Source: Nemertoderma westbladi (taxonomy: Eukaryota > Xenacoelomorpha > Nemertodermatida > Nemertodermatidae). Taken from it: a stretch of DNA of 64,000 nucleotides. The notes under the pieces are model-generated. The model worked only from the letters and a program-made list of their open reading frames with translations. It made no database searches and was not told where the DNA came from. How positions within the stretch are numbered: position 1 is the stretch's first letter; every line of letters starts with the position of its first letter. The translations under genes were made by a program, and so were the position numbers. Below, piece by piece: positions 22,277 through 36,000 of the stretch. Where the stretch lies: the NCBI GenBank assembly GCA_032718475.1, contig JAUCBJ010001772.1:1-64000 (forward strand), read 5' to 3'.

Positions 22277-22312
<36 letters not shown>

Positions 22313-22693
22313 CGTACCTATTAATAATGGAACTAGACTCTACCCTTCTGTAAATCCAACTTCGCCTGGTAATCCACACTTACAAAGCATCGCTTGTGCG
22401 CATGGGAGGATCCCAAGATCAAGTATTTTGGAGAAAATACATTTAATTTAATTTATGTTGCTTTCATTATAAATATACGAACAGGTAAAAGTTTCAAACA
22501 TAGAAATTAATGACGGTTATGACACGAGTTGTTGTCTTATATTTAAATTATTATATATCTATTTTAATTATATATTTATTCTGAGTTGTAAGAGTCGATG
22601 ACGATTCGTTTACATCTGCGTTTAAATTGAACCAATTGTACTGACATATTCTAGGTTTTCGTATTTATTATGATGTAAGATTTTCAGATAGGG
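21756..22693. other. Non-coding, with C33 homopolymer and CTAGCGG-family sequence
   Basis: A run of 33 C lies at 22278-22310. The block GCGCCACCTAGCGGTGCCG near 21965 and the surrounding TTGTCTGAAACAAT resemble 52.7-52.9 kb. The open frames across the poly-C run are poly-Pro or poly-Gly artefacts. Confidence 0.55.
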
Positions 22694-23446
22694 CACAGTG
22701 CGTTTTAACCAACTTTTAGTCGAAAAAAAAATACCCATCTCCAATTTTTTTTTCAAAATTATAAATTATTATAATTATATTAATAATATTATAAAACTTT
22801 AAAAAAATTACCCTACCCATTCCTAATTTTCGATTTATTTGCAGTCTGCATGATGTATTAGTTTAAATTTAGCTTGAACTAACATATTTCATCGGGCTAT
22901 TGGCCTTCAATACACAGTAAGTAAATGGCTCATATTGAAATACGTAGCCGTAAAGAGAATTATTTTACATTCCGCCTAAAATATTACTTCTAATGATCCC
23001 ACAGACTCAAACATAGTTCCATTCGAATCGCAATCATTTAGTTGGAGTAAAAACCATCAGAATAAGACTAGGGCGCTTAGTTCTCGAGATATTGTAGAAA
23101 AGGTGTACTTTAGGCTTACTATGCGCCTTTTGTACACACAACTCTATATACACCTTTTGTGAAATATCTTGAGAATTAACCGCTCTACTCTTTTTTTGGA
23201 GGTTTCTTCCGCAACTAAATCGATGATTGCGGTTCGAATGGAACTATGTTAGATTCTGTGGGATCAATAGAACATTATTACTGAAATTTATTAGTAATTT
23301 ATTTATTACTTATTTGTTACTGAAAATAATACCTACAGACTCAAAAAATTGTTTTTTCTGAAATAACTAGTGGATGTGGTTGTTATGAAAAAAAAATTGG
23401 AGATGGGTATTTTTTTTCTACTAAAAGTTGGTTAAAACGCACTGTG
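22694..23446. mobile_element. 753-bp foldback MITE with CACAGTG termini
   Basis: The left end CACAGTGCGTTTTAACCAAC then TTTTAGT, an A run and TACCCATCTCCAATTTTTTT is mirrored exactly at the right end (...TTAAAACGCACTGTG). The inverted arms continue inward with more mismatch (CACAGACTCAAACATAGTTC against GAACTATGTTAGATTCTGTG) to a hairpin centre near 23080-23170. There is no coding frame. No convincing target duplication: flanks are TAGGG and AGGTG. Confidence 0.85.
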
Positions 23447-23454
23447 AGGTGGAA

Positions 23455-23680
23455 AACTGGACGCAATAAAAATTCATCCCTCTCCAGGGGAAATTGGACG
23501 CAAATAACAGATGATTATTCTCAAAAATAAAACTGTAACCTGTTCTATTGTGTTTAGTTTATTGGTTAAAATAACGTGTCACTGTAACCTGTTCCATTCC
23601 CTAAATTGAGAATTTAACATTGAGGCGGGATTATTAATTCGCAAAGGCGGGTTTGGCGTCCTGTTTCACCCCCTGTTTCA
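23455..23680. repeat. Second copy of the AACCTGTTCTA repeat family
   Basis: It contains CTCTCCAGGGGAAATTGGAC, AATAACAGATGATTATTC, AAAAATAAAACTGTAACCTG and ATAACGTGTCACTGTAACCT, as in 42595-42740. Confidence 0.7.
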
Positions 23681-24088
23681 AGATATTTGGGGTTCATTCT
23701 TCCTTCAAAACATCAAAGTAAACAGTTTGGCAACGATAGGCACTCAGAGACTGGCCATGACGATATTGGTTGTATCCGAAATACAGTTAGTATCCAAACT
23801 TTGAAAACTACAGTAATTAGGCCAATTTAATGTTCATGTTTACCAATAATTTTATTTTAATCAGATATAATTAGTCAATAACGCAGCACCGCAGCACTGG
23901 TAGCGACCTATTTAAAACCAAAGGACGGACACAATTAATACGGGTTATACAAAATAATGATAACAGTACAAATTAAAAGAGTTTGTAGGTAATAATAATT
24001 AATAGTTTCACATTATCTAATCAATAAAGATGTTCCTTTTTCTCTGCATCAATGATCATATTTGGTTGATAGTTTATATGGATTCCTC

Positions 24089-27000
24089 TCACATCGCGCT
24101 CACTGGTTGGTAGTGTTCCACACGGTCTAATAGTTCATCCGAATATCCAGGGGTGTAGTACCTAATTAATAAATAAATTAATATTACCAAATAAATAAAT
24201 AGTACCAAAATAAATAAATATTTACCAAAATAAATAAATAAAGTAGTACCAAAATAAATAAATAAATATTTACCGTAATATATAATAAATAGTTACCAAA
24301 ATAAACAAATATATACGTAGTACCAAAATATATAATTAAATAGTACCAAAAAAATAAATGAATTAGTCCGGAGTATTATCTAAAAAATTAATAAAAATAA
24401 ATAGTATCGAATATGGAATAATACCAACTGAACACTAGGTCTATTATCTATAAGTTCTATCTATTATTTATAAGTATACATTATCTATGGTCTATAAGCT
24501 TTATTATTAGTAATTATTTATAGCGGTGATGCACTACAACTCTACTCACTTGACTATCTCCTCTGGGTAGCAGTTATTTATAGCAGTGATGTACTACAAC
24601 TCTACTCACTTGACTATCTCCTCCGGGTAGCAGTTATTTATATCAGTGATGCACTACAACTCTACTCACTTGACTATCTCCTCCGGGTAGCAGTTATTTA
24701 TATCAGTGATGCACTACAACTCTACTCATTGACTATCTCCTCTGGGTAGCAGTTATTTATAGCAGTGATGCACTAAACTCTACTCACTTGACTATCTCCT
24801 CCGGGTAGCAGTTATTTATATCAGTGATGCACTACAACTCTACTCACTTGACTATCTCCTCTGGGTAGCAGTTATTTATATCAGTGATGCACTACAACTC
24901 TACTCACTTGACTATCTCCTCCGGGTAGCAGATATTTATATCAGTGATGCACTACAACTCTACTCACTTGACTATCTCCTCCGGGTAGCAGTTATTTATA
25001 TCAGTGATGCACTACAACTCTACTCACTTGACTATCTCCTCCGGGTAGCAGATATTTATATCAGTGATGCACTACAACTCTACTCACTTGACTATCTCCT
25101 CTGGGTAGCAGTTATTTATAGCAGTGATGCACTACAACTCTACTCACTTGACTATCTCCTCTGGGTAGCAGTTATTTATATCAGTGATGCACTACAACTC
25201 TACTCACTTGACTATCTCCTCTGGGTAGCAGTTATTTATATCAGTGATGCACTACAACTCTACTCACTTGACTATCTCCTCCGGGTAGCAGATATTTATA
25301 TCAGTGATGCACTAAACTCTACTCACTTGACTATCTCCTCCGGGTAGCAGTTATTTATATCAGTGATGCACTACAACTCTACTCACTTGACTATCTCCTC
25401 TGGGTAGCAGTTATTTATAGCAGTGATGCACTACAACTCTACTCACTTGACTATCTCCTCTGGGTAGCAGTTATTTATATCAGTGATGCACTAAACTCTA
25501 CTCACTTGACTATCTCCTCCGGGTAGCAGTTATTTATATCAGTGATGCACTACAACTCTACTCACTTGACTATCTCCTCTGGGTAGCAGTTATTTATATC
25601 AGTGATGCACTACAACTCTACTCACTTGACTATCTCCTCTCGGGTAGCAGTTATTTATAGCAGTGATGCACTACAACTCTACTCACTTGACTATCTCCTC
25701 CGGGTAGCAGATATTTATATCAGTGATGTACTACAACTCTACTCACTTGACTATCTCCTCCGGGTAGCAGTTATTTATATCAGTGATGCACTACAACTCT
25801 ACTCACTTGACTATCTCCTCCTGGGTAGCAGTTATTTATAGCAGTGATGCACTACAACTCTACTCACTTGACTATCTCCTCCGGGTAGCAGATATTTATA
25901 TCAGTGATGTACTACAACTCTACTCACTTGACTATCTCCTCTGGGTAGCAGTTATTTATAGCAGTGATGCACTACAACTCTACTCACTTGACTATCTCCT
26001 CCTGGGTAGCAGTTATTTATATCAGTGATGCACTACAACTCTACTCACTTGACTATCTCCTCCTGGGTAGCAGTTATTTATAGCAGTGATGCACTACAAC
26101 TCTACTCACTTGACTATCTCCTCTGGGTAGCAGTTATTTATATCAGTGATGCACTACAACTCTACTCACTTGACTATCTCCTCCGGGTAGCAGTTATTTA
26201 TATCAGTGATGCACTACAACTCTACTCACTTGACTATCTCCTCTGGGTAGCAGTTATTTATATCAGTGATGCACTACAACTCTACTCACTTGACTATCTC
26301 CTCCGGGTAGCAGTTATTTATATCAGTGATGCACTACAACTCTACTCACTTGACTATCTCCTCTGGGTAGCAGTTATTTATAGCAGTGATGCACTAAACT
26401 CTACTCACTTGACTATCTCCTCCGGGTAGCAGTTATTTATATCAGTGATGCACTACAACTCTACTCACTTGACTATCTCCTCTGGGTAGCAGTTATTTAT
26501 AGCAGTGATGCACTACAACTCTACTCACTTGACTATCTCCTCTGGGTAGCAGTTATTTATAGCAGTGATGCACTACAACTCTACTCACTTGACTATCTCC
26601 TCCGGGTAGCAGATATTTATATCAGTGATGTACTACAACTCTACTCACTTGACTATCTCCTCCGGGTAGCAGTTATTTATATCAGTGATGTACTACAACT
26701 CTACTCATTGACTATCTCCTCTGGGTAGCAGTTATTTATAGCAGTGATGCACTACAACTCTACTCACTTGACTATCTCCTCCGGGTAGCAGATATTTATA
26801 TCAGTGATGTACTACAACTCTACTCACTTGACTATCTCCTCCGGGTAGCAGTTATTTATATCAGTGATGTACTACAACTCTACTCACTTGACTATCTCCT
26901 CTGGGTAGCAGTTATTTATATCAGTGATGCACTAAACGCTACTCACTTGACTATCTCCTCCGGGTAGCAGTTATTTATATCAGTGATGCACTACAACTCT

Positions 27001-30000
27001 ACTCACTTGACTATCTCCTCTACTGGGTAGCAGTTATTTATAGCAGTGATGCACTACAACTCTACTCACTTGACTATCTCCTCCGGGTAGCAGATATTTA
27101 TATCAGTGATGCACTACAACTCTACTCACTTGACTATCTCCTCTACTGGGTAGCAGTTATTTATAGCAGTGATGTACTACAACTCTACTCACTTGACTAT
27201 CTCCTCTGGGTAGCAGTTATTTATAGCAGTGATGTACTACAACTCTACTCACTTGACTATCTCCTCTGGGTAGCAGTTATTTATATCAGTGATGCACTAC
27301 AACTCTACTCACTTGACTATCTCCTCTGGGTAGCAGTTATTTATAGCAGTGATGCACTAAACTCTACTCACTTGACTATCTCCTCTGGGTAGCAGTTATT
27401 TATATCAGTGATGCACTAAACGCTACTCACTTGACTATCTCCTCCGGGTAGCAGTTATTTATATCAGTGATGCACTACAACTCTACTCACTTGACTATCT
27501 CCTCTGGGTAGCAGTTATTTATAGCAGTGATGTACTACAACTCTACTCACTTGACTATCTCCTCTGGGTAGCAGTTATTTATATCAGTGATGCACTAAAC
27601 GCTACTCACTTGACTATCTCCTCCGGGTAGCAGTTATTTATATCAGTGATGCACTACAACTCTACTCACTTGACTATCTCCTCTGGGTAGCAGTTATTTA
27701 TATCAGTGATGTACTACAACTCTACTCATTGACTATCTCCTCCGGGTAGCAGTTATTTATATCAGTGATGCACTACAACTCTACTCACTTGACTATCTCC
27801 TCTACTGGGTAGCAGTTATTTATAGCAGTGATGCACTACAACTCTACTCACTTGACTATCTCCTCCGGGTAGCAGATATTTATATCAGTGATGTACTACA
27901 ACTCTACTCATTGACTATCTCCTCCGGGTAGCAGTTATTTATATCAGTGATGCACTACAACTCTACTCACTTGACTATCTCCTCTACTGGGTAGCAGTTA
28001 TTTATAGCAGTGATGCACTACAACTCTACTCACTTGACTATCTCCTCCGGGTAGCAGATATTTATATCAGTGATGTACTACAACTCTACTCACTTGACTA
28101 TCTCCTCTGGGTAGCAGTTATTTATATCAGTGATGTACTACAACTCTACTCATTGACTATCTCCTCCGGGTAGCAGTTATTTATATCAGTGATGCACTAC
28201 AACTCTACTCACTTGACTATCTCCTCTACTGGGTAGCAGTTATTTATAGCAGTGATGCACTACAACTCTACTCACTTGACTATCTCCTCCGGGTAGCAGA
28301 TATTTATATCAGTGATGTACTACAACTCTACTCACTTGACTATCTCCTCTGGGTAGCAGTTATTTATAGCAGTGATGCACTAAACTCTACTCACTTGACT
28401 ATCTCCTCTGGGTAGCAGTTATTTATATCAGTGATGTACTACAACTCTACTCATTGACTATCTCCTCCGGGTAGCAGTTATTTATATCAGTGATGCACTA
28501 CAACTCTACTCACTTGACTATCTCCTCTACTGGGTAGCAGTTATTTATAGCAGTGATGCACTACAACTCTACTCACTTGACTATCTCCTCCGGGTAGCAG
28601 ATATTTATATCAGTGATGTACTACAACTCTACTCACTTGACTATCTCCTCTGGGTAGCAGTTATTTATATCAGTGATGTACTACAACTCTACTCATTGAC
28701 TATCTCCTCCGGGTAGCAGTTATTTATATCAGTGATGCACTACAACTCTACTCACTTGACTATCTCCTCTACTGGGTAGCAGTTATTTATAGCAGTGATG
28801 CACTACAACTCTACTCACTTGACTATCTCCTCCGGGTAGCAGATATTTATATCAGTGATGTACTACAACTCTACTCACTTGACTATCTCCTCTGGGTAGC
28901 AGTTATTTATAGCAGTGATGCACTAAACTCTACTCACTTGACTATCTCCTCCGGGTAGCAGATATTTATATCAGTGATGTACTACAACTCTACTCACTTG
29001 ACTATCTCCTCTGGGTAGCAGTTATTTATAGCAGTGATGCACTACAACTCTACTCACTTGACTATCTCCTCTACTGGGTAGCAGTTATTTATAGCAGTGA
29101 TGCACTACAACTCTACTCACTTGACTATCTCCTCCGGGTAGCAGATATTTATATCAGTGATGTACTACAACTCTACTCACTTGACTATCTCCTCTGGGTA
29201 GCAGTTATTTATAGCAGTGATGCACTACAACTCTACTCACTTGACTATCTCCTCCGGGTAGCAGTTATTTATATCAGTGATGTACTACAACTCTACTCAC
29301 TTGACTATCTCCTCTGGGTAGCAGTTATTTATATCAGTGATGCACTACAACTCTACTCACTTGACTATCTCCTCTGGGTAGCAGTTATTTATAGCAGTGA
29401 TGCACTAAACTCTACTCACTTGACTATCTCCTCTGGGTAGCAGTTATTTATATCAGTGATGCACTAAACGCTACTCACTTGACTATCTCCTCCGGGTAGC
29501 AGTTATTTATATCAGTGATGCACTACAACTCTACTCACTTGACTATCTCCTCTGGGTAGCAGTTATTTATAGCAGTGATGTACTACAACTCTACTCACTT
29601 GACTATATCCTCTGGGTAGCAGATATTTATATCAGTGATGTACTAAACTCTACTCACTTGACTATATCCTCTGGGTAGCAGATATTTATATCAGTGATGT
29701 ACTACAACTCTACTCACTTGACTATCTCCTCTGGGTAGCAGTTATTTATAGCAGTGATGTACTACAACTCTACTCACTTGACTATCTCCTCTACTGGGTA
29801 GCAGTTATTTATAGCAGTGATGCACTACAACTCTACTCACTTGACTATCTCCTCCGGGTAGCAGATATTTATATCAGTGATGTACTACAACTCTACTCAC
29901 TTGACTATCTCCTCTGGGTAGCAGTTATTTATATCAGTGATGTACTACAACTCTACTCATTGACTATCTCCTCCGGGTAGCAGTTATTTATATCAGTGAT

Positions 30001-33000
30001 GCACTACAACTCTACTCACTTGACTATCTCCTCTACTGGGTAGCAGTTATTTATAGCAGTGATGCACTACAACTCTACTCACTTGACTATCTCCTCCGGG
30101 TAGCAGATATTTATATCAGTGATGTACTACAACTCTACTCACTTGACTATCTCCTCTGGGTAGCAGTTATTTATAGCAGTGATGTACTACAACTCTACTC
30201 ACTTGACTATCTCCTCTGGGTAGCAGTTATTTATATCAGTGATGCACTACAACTCTACTCACTTGACTATCTCCTCTGGGTAGCAGTTATTTATAGCAGT
30301 GATGCACTAAACTCTACTCACTTGACTATCTCCTCTGGGTAGCAGTTATTTATATCAGTGATGCACTAAACGCTACTCACTTGACTATCTCCTCCGGGTA
30401 GCAGTTATTTATATCAGTGATGCACTACAACTCTACTCACTTGACTATCTCCTCTGGGTAGCAGTTATTTATAGCAGTGATGTACTACAACTCTACTCAC
30501 TTGACTATCTCCTCTGGGTAGCAGTTATTTATATCAGTGATGCACTAAACGCTACTCACTTGACTATCTCCTCCGGGTAGCAGTTATTTATATCAGTGAT
30601 GCACTACAACTCTACTCACTTGACTATCTCCTCTGGGTAGCAGTTATTTATAGCAGTGATGTACTACAACTCTACTCACTTGACTATCTCCTCTGGGTAG
30701 CAGTTATTTATATCAGTGATGCACTAAACGCTACTCACTTGACTATCCCCTCCGGGTAGCAGTTATTTATATCAGTGATGCACTACAACTCTACTCACTT
30801 GACTATCTCCTCTGGGTAGCAGTTATTTATAGCAGTGATGCACTACAACTCTACTCACTTGACTATCTCCTCTGGGTAGCAGTTATTTATATCAGTGATG
30901 CACTACAACTCTACTCACTTGACTATCTCCTCTGGGTAGCAGTTATTTATATCAGTGATGCACTACAACTCTACTCACTTGACTATCTCCTCTGGGTAGC
31001 AGATATTTATATCAGTGATGTACTACAACTCTACTCACTTGACTATCTCCTCTGGGTAGCAGTTATTTATAGCAGTGATGCACTACAACTCTACTCACTT
31101 GACTATCTCCTCTGGGTAGCAGTTATTTATATCAGTGATGCACTACAACTCTACTCACTTGACTATCTCCTCTGGGTAGCAGTTATTTATATCAGTGATG
31201 CACTAAACTCTACTCACTTGACTATCTCCTCTGGGTAGCAGTTATTTATATCAGTGATGTACTACAACTCTACTCACTTGACTATCTCCTCTGGGTAGCA
31301 GTTATTTATATCAGTGATGCACTAAACGCTACTCACTTGACTATCTCCTCCGGGTAGCAGTTATTTATATCAGTGATGCACTACAACTCTACTCACTTGA
31401 CTATCTCCTCTGGGTAGCAGTTATTTATAGCAGTGATGCACTAAACTCTACTCACTTGACTATCTCCTCTGGGTAGCAGTTATTTATATCAGTGATGCAC
31501 TAAACGCTACTCACTTGACTATCTCCTCCGGGTAGCAGTTATTTATATCAGTGATGCACTACAACTCTACTCACTTGACTATCTCCTCTGGGTAGCAGTT
31601 ATTTATAGCAGTGATGTACTACAACTCTACTCACTTGACTATATCCTCTGGGTAGCAGATATTTATATCAGTGATGTACTAAACTCTACTCACTTGACTA
31701 TATCCTCTGGGTAGCAGATATTTATATCAGTGATGTACTACAACTCTACTCACTTGACTATCTCCTCTGGGTAGCAGTTATTTATAGCAGTGATGTACTA
31801 CAACTCTACTCACTTGACTATCTCCTCTACTGGGTAGCAGTTATTTATAGCAGTGATGCACTACAACTCTACTCACTTGACTATCTCCTCCGGGTAGCAG
31901 ATATTTATATCAGTGATGTACTACAACTCTACTCACTTGACTATCTCCTCTGGGTAGCAGTTATTTATATCAGTGATGTACTACAACTCTACTCATTGAC
32001 TATCTCCTCCGGGTAGCAGTTATTTATATCAGTGATGCACTACAACTCTACTCACTTGACTATCTCCTCTACTGGGTAGCAGTTATTTATAGCAGTGATG
32101 CACTACAACTCTACTCACTTGACTATCTCCTCCGGGTAGCAGATATTTATATCAGTGATGTACTACAACTCTACTCACTTGACTATCTCCTCTGGGTAGC
32201 AGTTATTTATAGCAGTGATGTACTACAACTCTACTCACTTGACTATCTCCTCTGGGTAGCAGTTATTTATATCAGTGATGCACTACAACTCTACTCACTT
32301 GACTATCTCCTCTGGGTAGCAGTTATTTATAGCAGTGATGCACTAAACTCTACTCACTTGACTATCTCCTCTGGGTAGCAGTTATTTATATCAGTGATGC
32401 ACTAAACGCTACTCACTTGACTATCTCCTCCGGGTAGCAGTTATTTATATCAGTGATGCACTACAACTCTACTCACTTGACTATCTCCTCTGGGTAGCAG
32501 TTATTTATAGCAGTGATGTACTACAACTCTACTCACTTGACTATCTCCTCTGGGTAGCAGTTATTTATATCAGTGATGCACTAAACGCTACTCACTTGAC
32601 TATCTCCTCCGGGTAGCAGTTATTTATATCAGTGATGCACTACAACTCTACTCACTTGACTATCTCCTCTGGGTAGCAGTTATTTATAGCAGTGATGTAC
32701 TACAACTCTACTCACTTGACTATCTCCTCTGGGTAGCAGTTATTTATATCAGTGATGCACTAAACGCTACTCACTTGACTATCCCCTCCGGGTAGCAGTT
32801 ATTTATATCAGTGATGCACTACAACTCTACTCACTTGACTATCTCCTCTGGGTAGCAGTTATTTATAGCAGTGATGCACTACAACTCTACTCACTTGACT
32901 ATCTCCTCTGGGTAGCAGTTATTTATATCAGTGATGCACTACAACTCTACTCACTTGACTATCTCCTCTGGGTAGCAGTTATTTATATCAGTGATGCACT

Positions 33001-36000
33001 ACAACTCTACTCACTTGACTATCTCCTCTGGGTAGCAGATATTTATATCAGTGATGTACTACAACTCTACTCACTTGACTATCTCCTCTGGGTAGCAGTT
33101 ATTTATAGCAGTGATGCACTACAACTCTACTCACTTGACTATCTCCTCTGGGTAGCAGTTATTTATATCAGTGATGCACTACAACTCTACTCACTTGACT
33201 ATCTCCTCTGGGTAGCAGTTATTTATATCAGTGATGCACTAAACTCTACTCACTTGACTATCTCCTCTGGGTAGCAGTTATTTATATCAGTGATGTACTA
33301 CAACTCTACTCACTTGACTATCTCCTCTGGGTAGCAGTTATTTATATCAGTGATGCACTAAACGCTACTCACTTGACTATCTCCTCCGGGTAGCAGTTAT
33401 TTATATCAGTGATGCACTACAACTCTACTCACTTGACTATCTCCTCTGGGTAGCAGTTATTTATAGCAGTGATGCACTACAACTCTACTCACTTGACTAT
33501 CTCCTCTGGGTAGCAGTTATTTATATCAGTGATGCACTACAACTCTACTCACTTGACTATCTCCTCTGGGTAGCAGTTATTTATAGCAGTGATGCACTAC
33601 AACTCTACTCACTTGACTATCTCCTCTGGGTAGCAGTTATTTATATCAGTGATGCACTACAACTCTACTCACTTGACTATCTCCTCTACTGGGTAGCAGT
33701 TATTTATAGCAGTGATGTACTACAACTCTACTCACTTGACTATCTCCTCTGGGTAGCAGTTATTTATATCAGTGATGCACTAAACTCTACTCATTGACTA
33801 TCTCCTCTGGGTAGCAGTTATTTATATCAGTGATGCACTACAACTCTACTCACTTGACTATCTCCTCTGGGTAGCAGTTATTTATAGCAGTGATGCACTA
33901 CAACTCTACTCACTTGACTATCTCCTCTGGGTAGCAGTTATTTATATCAGTGATGCACTAAACTCTACTCATTGACTATCTCCTCTGGGTAGCGATTATT
34001 TATATCAGTGATGCACTACAACTCTACTCACTTGACTATCTCCTCTGGGTAGCAGTTATTTATAGCAGTGATGCACTACAACTCTACTCACTTGACTATC
34101 TCCTCTGGGTAGCAGTTATTTATATCAGTGATGCACTACAACTCTACTCACTTGACTATCTCCTCTGGGTAGCAGTTATTTATATCAGTGATGCACTAAA
34201 CTCTACTCACTTGACTATCTCCTCTGGGTAGCAGTTATTTATATCAGTGATGCACTACAACTCTACTCACTTGACTATCTCCTCTGGGTAGCAGTTATTT
34301 ATAGCAGTGATGCACTACAACTCTACTCACTTGACTATCTCCTCTGGGTAGCAGTTATTTATATCAGTGATGCACTACAACTCTACTCACTTGACTATCT
34401 CCTCCGGGTAGCAGTTACTTATATCAGTGATGCACTACAACTCTACTCACTTGACTATCTCCTCTGGGTAGCAGTTATTTATAGCAGTGATGCACTACAA
34501 CTCTACTCACTTGACTATCTCCTCTGGGTAGCAGTTATTTATAGCAGTGATGCACTACAACTCTACTCACTTGACTATCTCCTCTGGGTAGCAGTTATTT
34601 ATATCAGTGATGCACTACAACTCTACTCACTTGACTATCTCCTCTGGGTAGCAGTTATTTATAGCAGTGATGTACTCAGCCAGAGCGCTCCCCGGCTCAG
34701 AGTTGATTTCCTGGACTTTCTTCAGACCCCCGCTGGTAACAAATAGCCGTCTCGCCTTTGGATCGTGTGGCAATACCTGCATTTATTATTATATAAGGGT
34801 GAGTTTTACATCTATAATAAATTTTTGTGAGACGAAGTTCTAGTGGGACATGGTTTCCTCGTGTTTCGCGCTGTTATGTACAGACAGACCGTTCTATATA
34901 ATGTATTGTGTGTCAGGTAATCATCTGGGGTGAGCCACGCACCTTGCTGAACTGTGCGACAACGTGTTTGAGTATATTAGGAGGGGCGTCCCGTAACAAT
35001 GGCTCCAGAGAAGGTAAGTGGACGCACTTCTGTAAAATATTCTTCAACGCCGTCTTTGACTTCTCCTATAAAACATACAAATACATATGTAGCAACAATT
35101 TAATTATTATTCTATTTTATGAACTATATTGAAAGAATAGGAATAAAATACAATTTCCATTAATTTAATTGCTCATTACTTTTCTAGGTAAAGAAAATTC
35201 GTGTTGTAACAGTTAAGGATTTTATTGAATTCATTTTAAGGGATTTTAATATTCGCTGCTTTCAAACTACTCATAAATTTACGACTGAAAATTATAGAGA
35301 TTTGATGCAAACGATTTTTTAAGCATACATAATTGCACAGCAGACAAACCCATATAAATAATACCATGTAAGGCAGCTAGTTGAGTTAAAGCAGTAAGCA
35401 TTGTCGTCAGCGAATGACAACAGATTATTCTAAAAATGGAAAATATAAAAAAAAATTAAAATAGAAAACTAACTACAGTTTCTAACAATCTGGCGCATTT
35501 TAATTAAAAAAAAAAAAAAAAAAACACGGGACGTTATAGGAACCCTGTCGTTAGAGCCTCGGTTTTTCAATCGGAAGGTGGTGATTTCGAGTCCCACCAT
35601 GGAGCAGTTAACTATAAGGAACTAGCTTCAGCCTCCCTAGCTGTGGTGGCTGGAATATGTTAGGGGAGTAAAAAATTGTTACATAATGAGAGTATTGGAC
35701 CTTGGGAGTTGGTGTGGCACCATCCCTGCCTTACAGGTATCGGCCAAGAGAGAGGAGTTTATGTGTTTCAGTTCACCAATAACTATACGTTACTGGTTGC
35801 CAAGTAACCTAGACGGGTTGCTTAGCGACCTACCTGCAGATCCTCCGATGCGTCCGCCCGTAGGTAGCACGCCAGTAACCTAGGCAACACGTTAGCGGCG
35901 GCCACGGCCTTGGCGTGTTCCGGAGTATGGCGACCGATCTGTCCGAGCCCCCAAGCGGCCGATCCCTGAACATGGTCTTCAGTCTCCTCCATTAGGGTAA

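Noticed and set aside
22694-23446. Claim of a true RAG/Transib element
   Set aside because: Only the heptamer-like end and an A-rich block fit. There is no transposase and no 5-bp duplication, so it is kept as a resemblance only.
25602-26429. Open frames repeating SDALQLYSLDYLL
   Set aside because: They read the SPAG6 intron 8 satellite on the wrong strand. The frames exist only because the unit is 60 bp.
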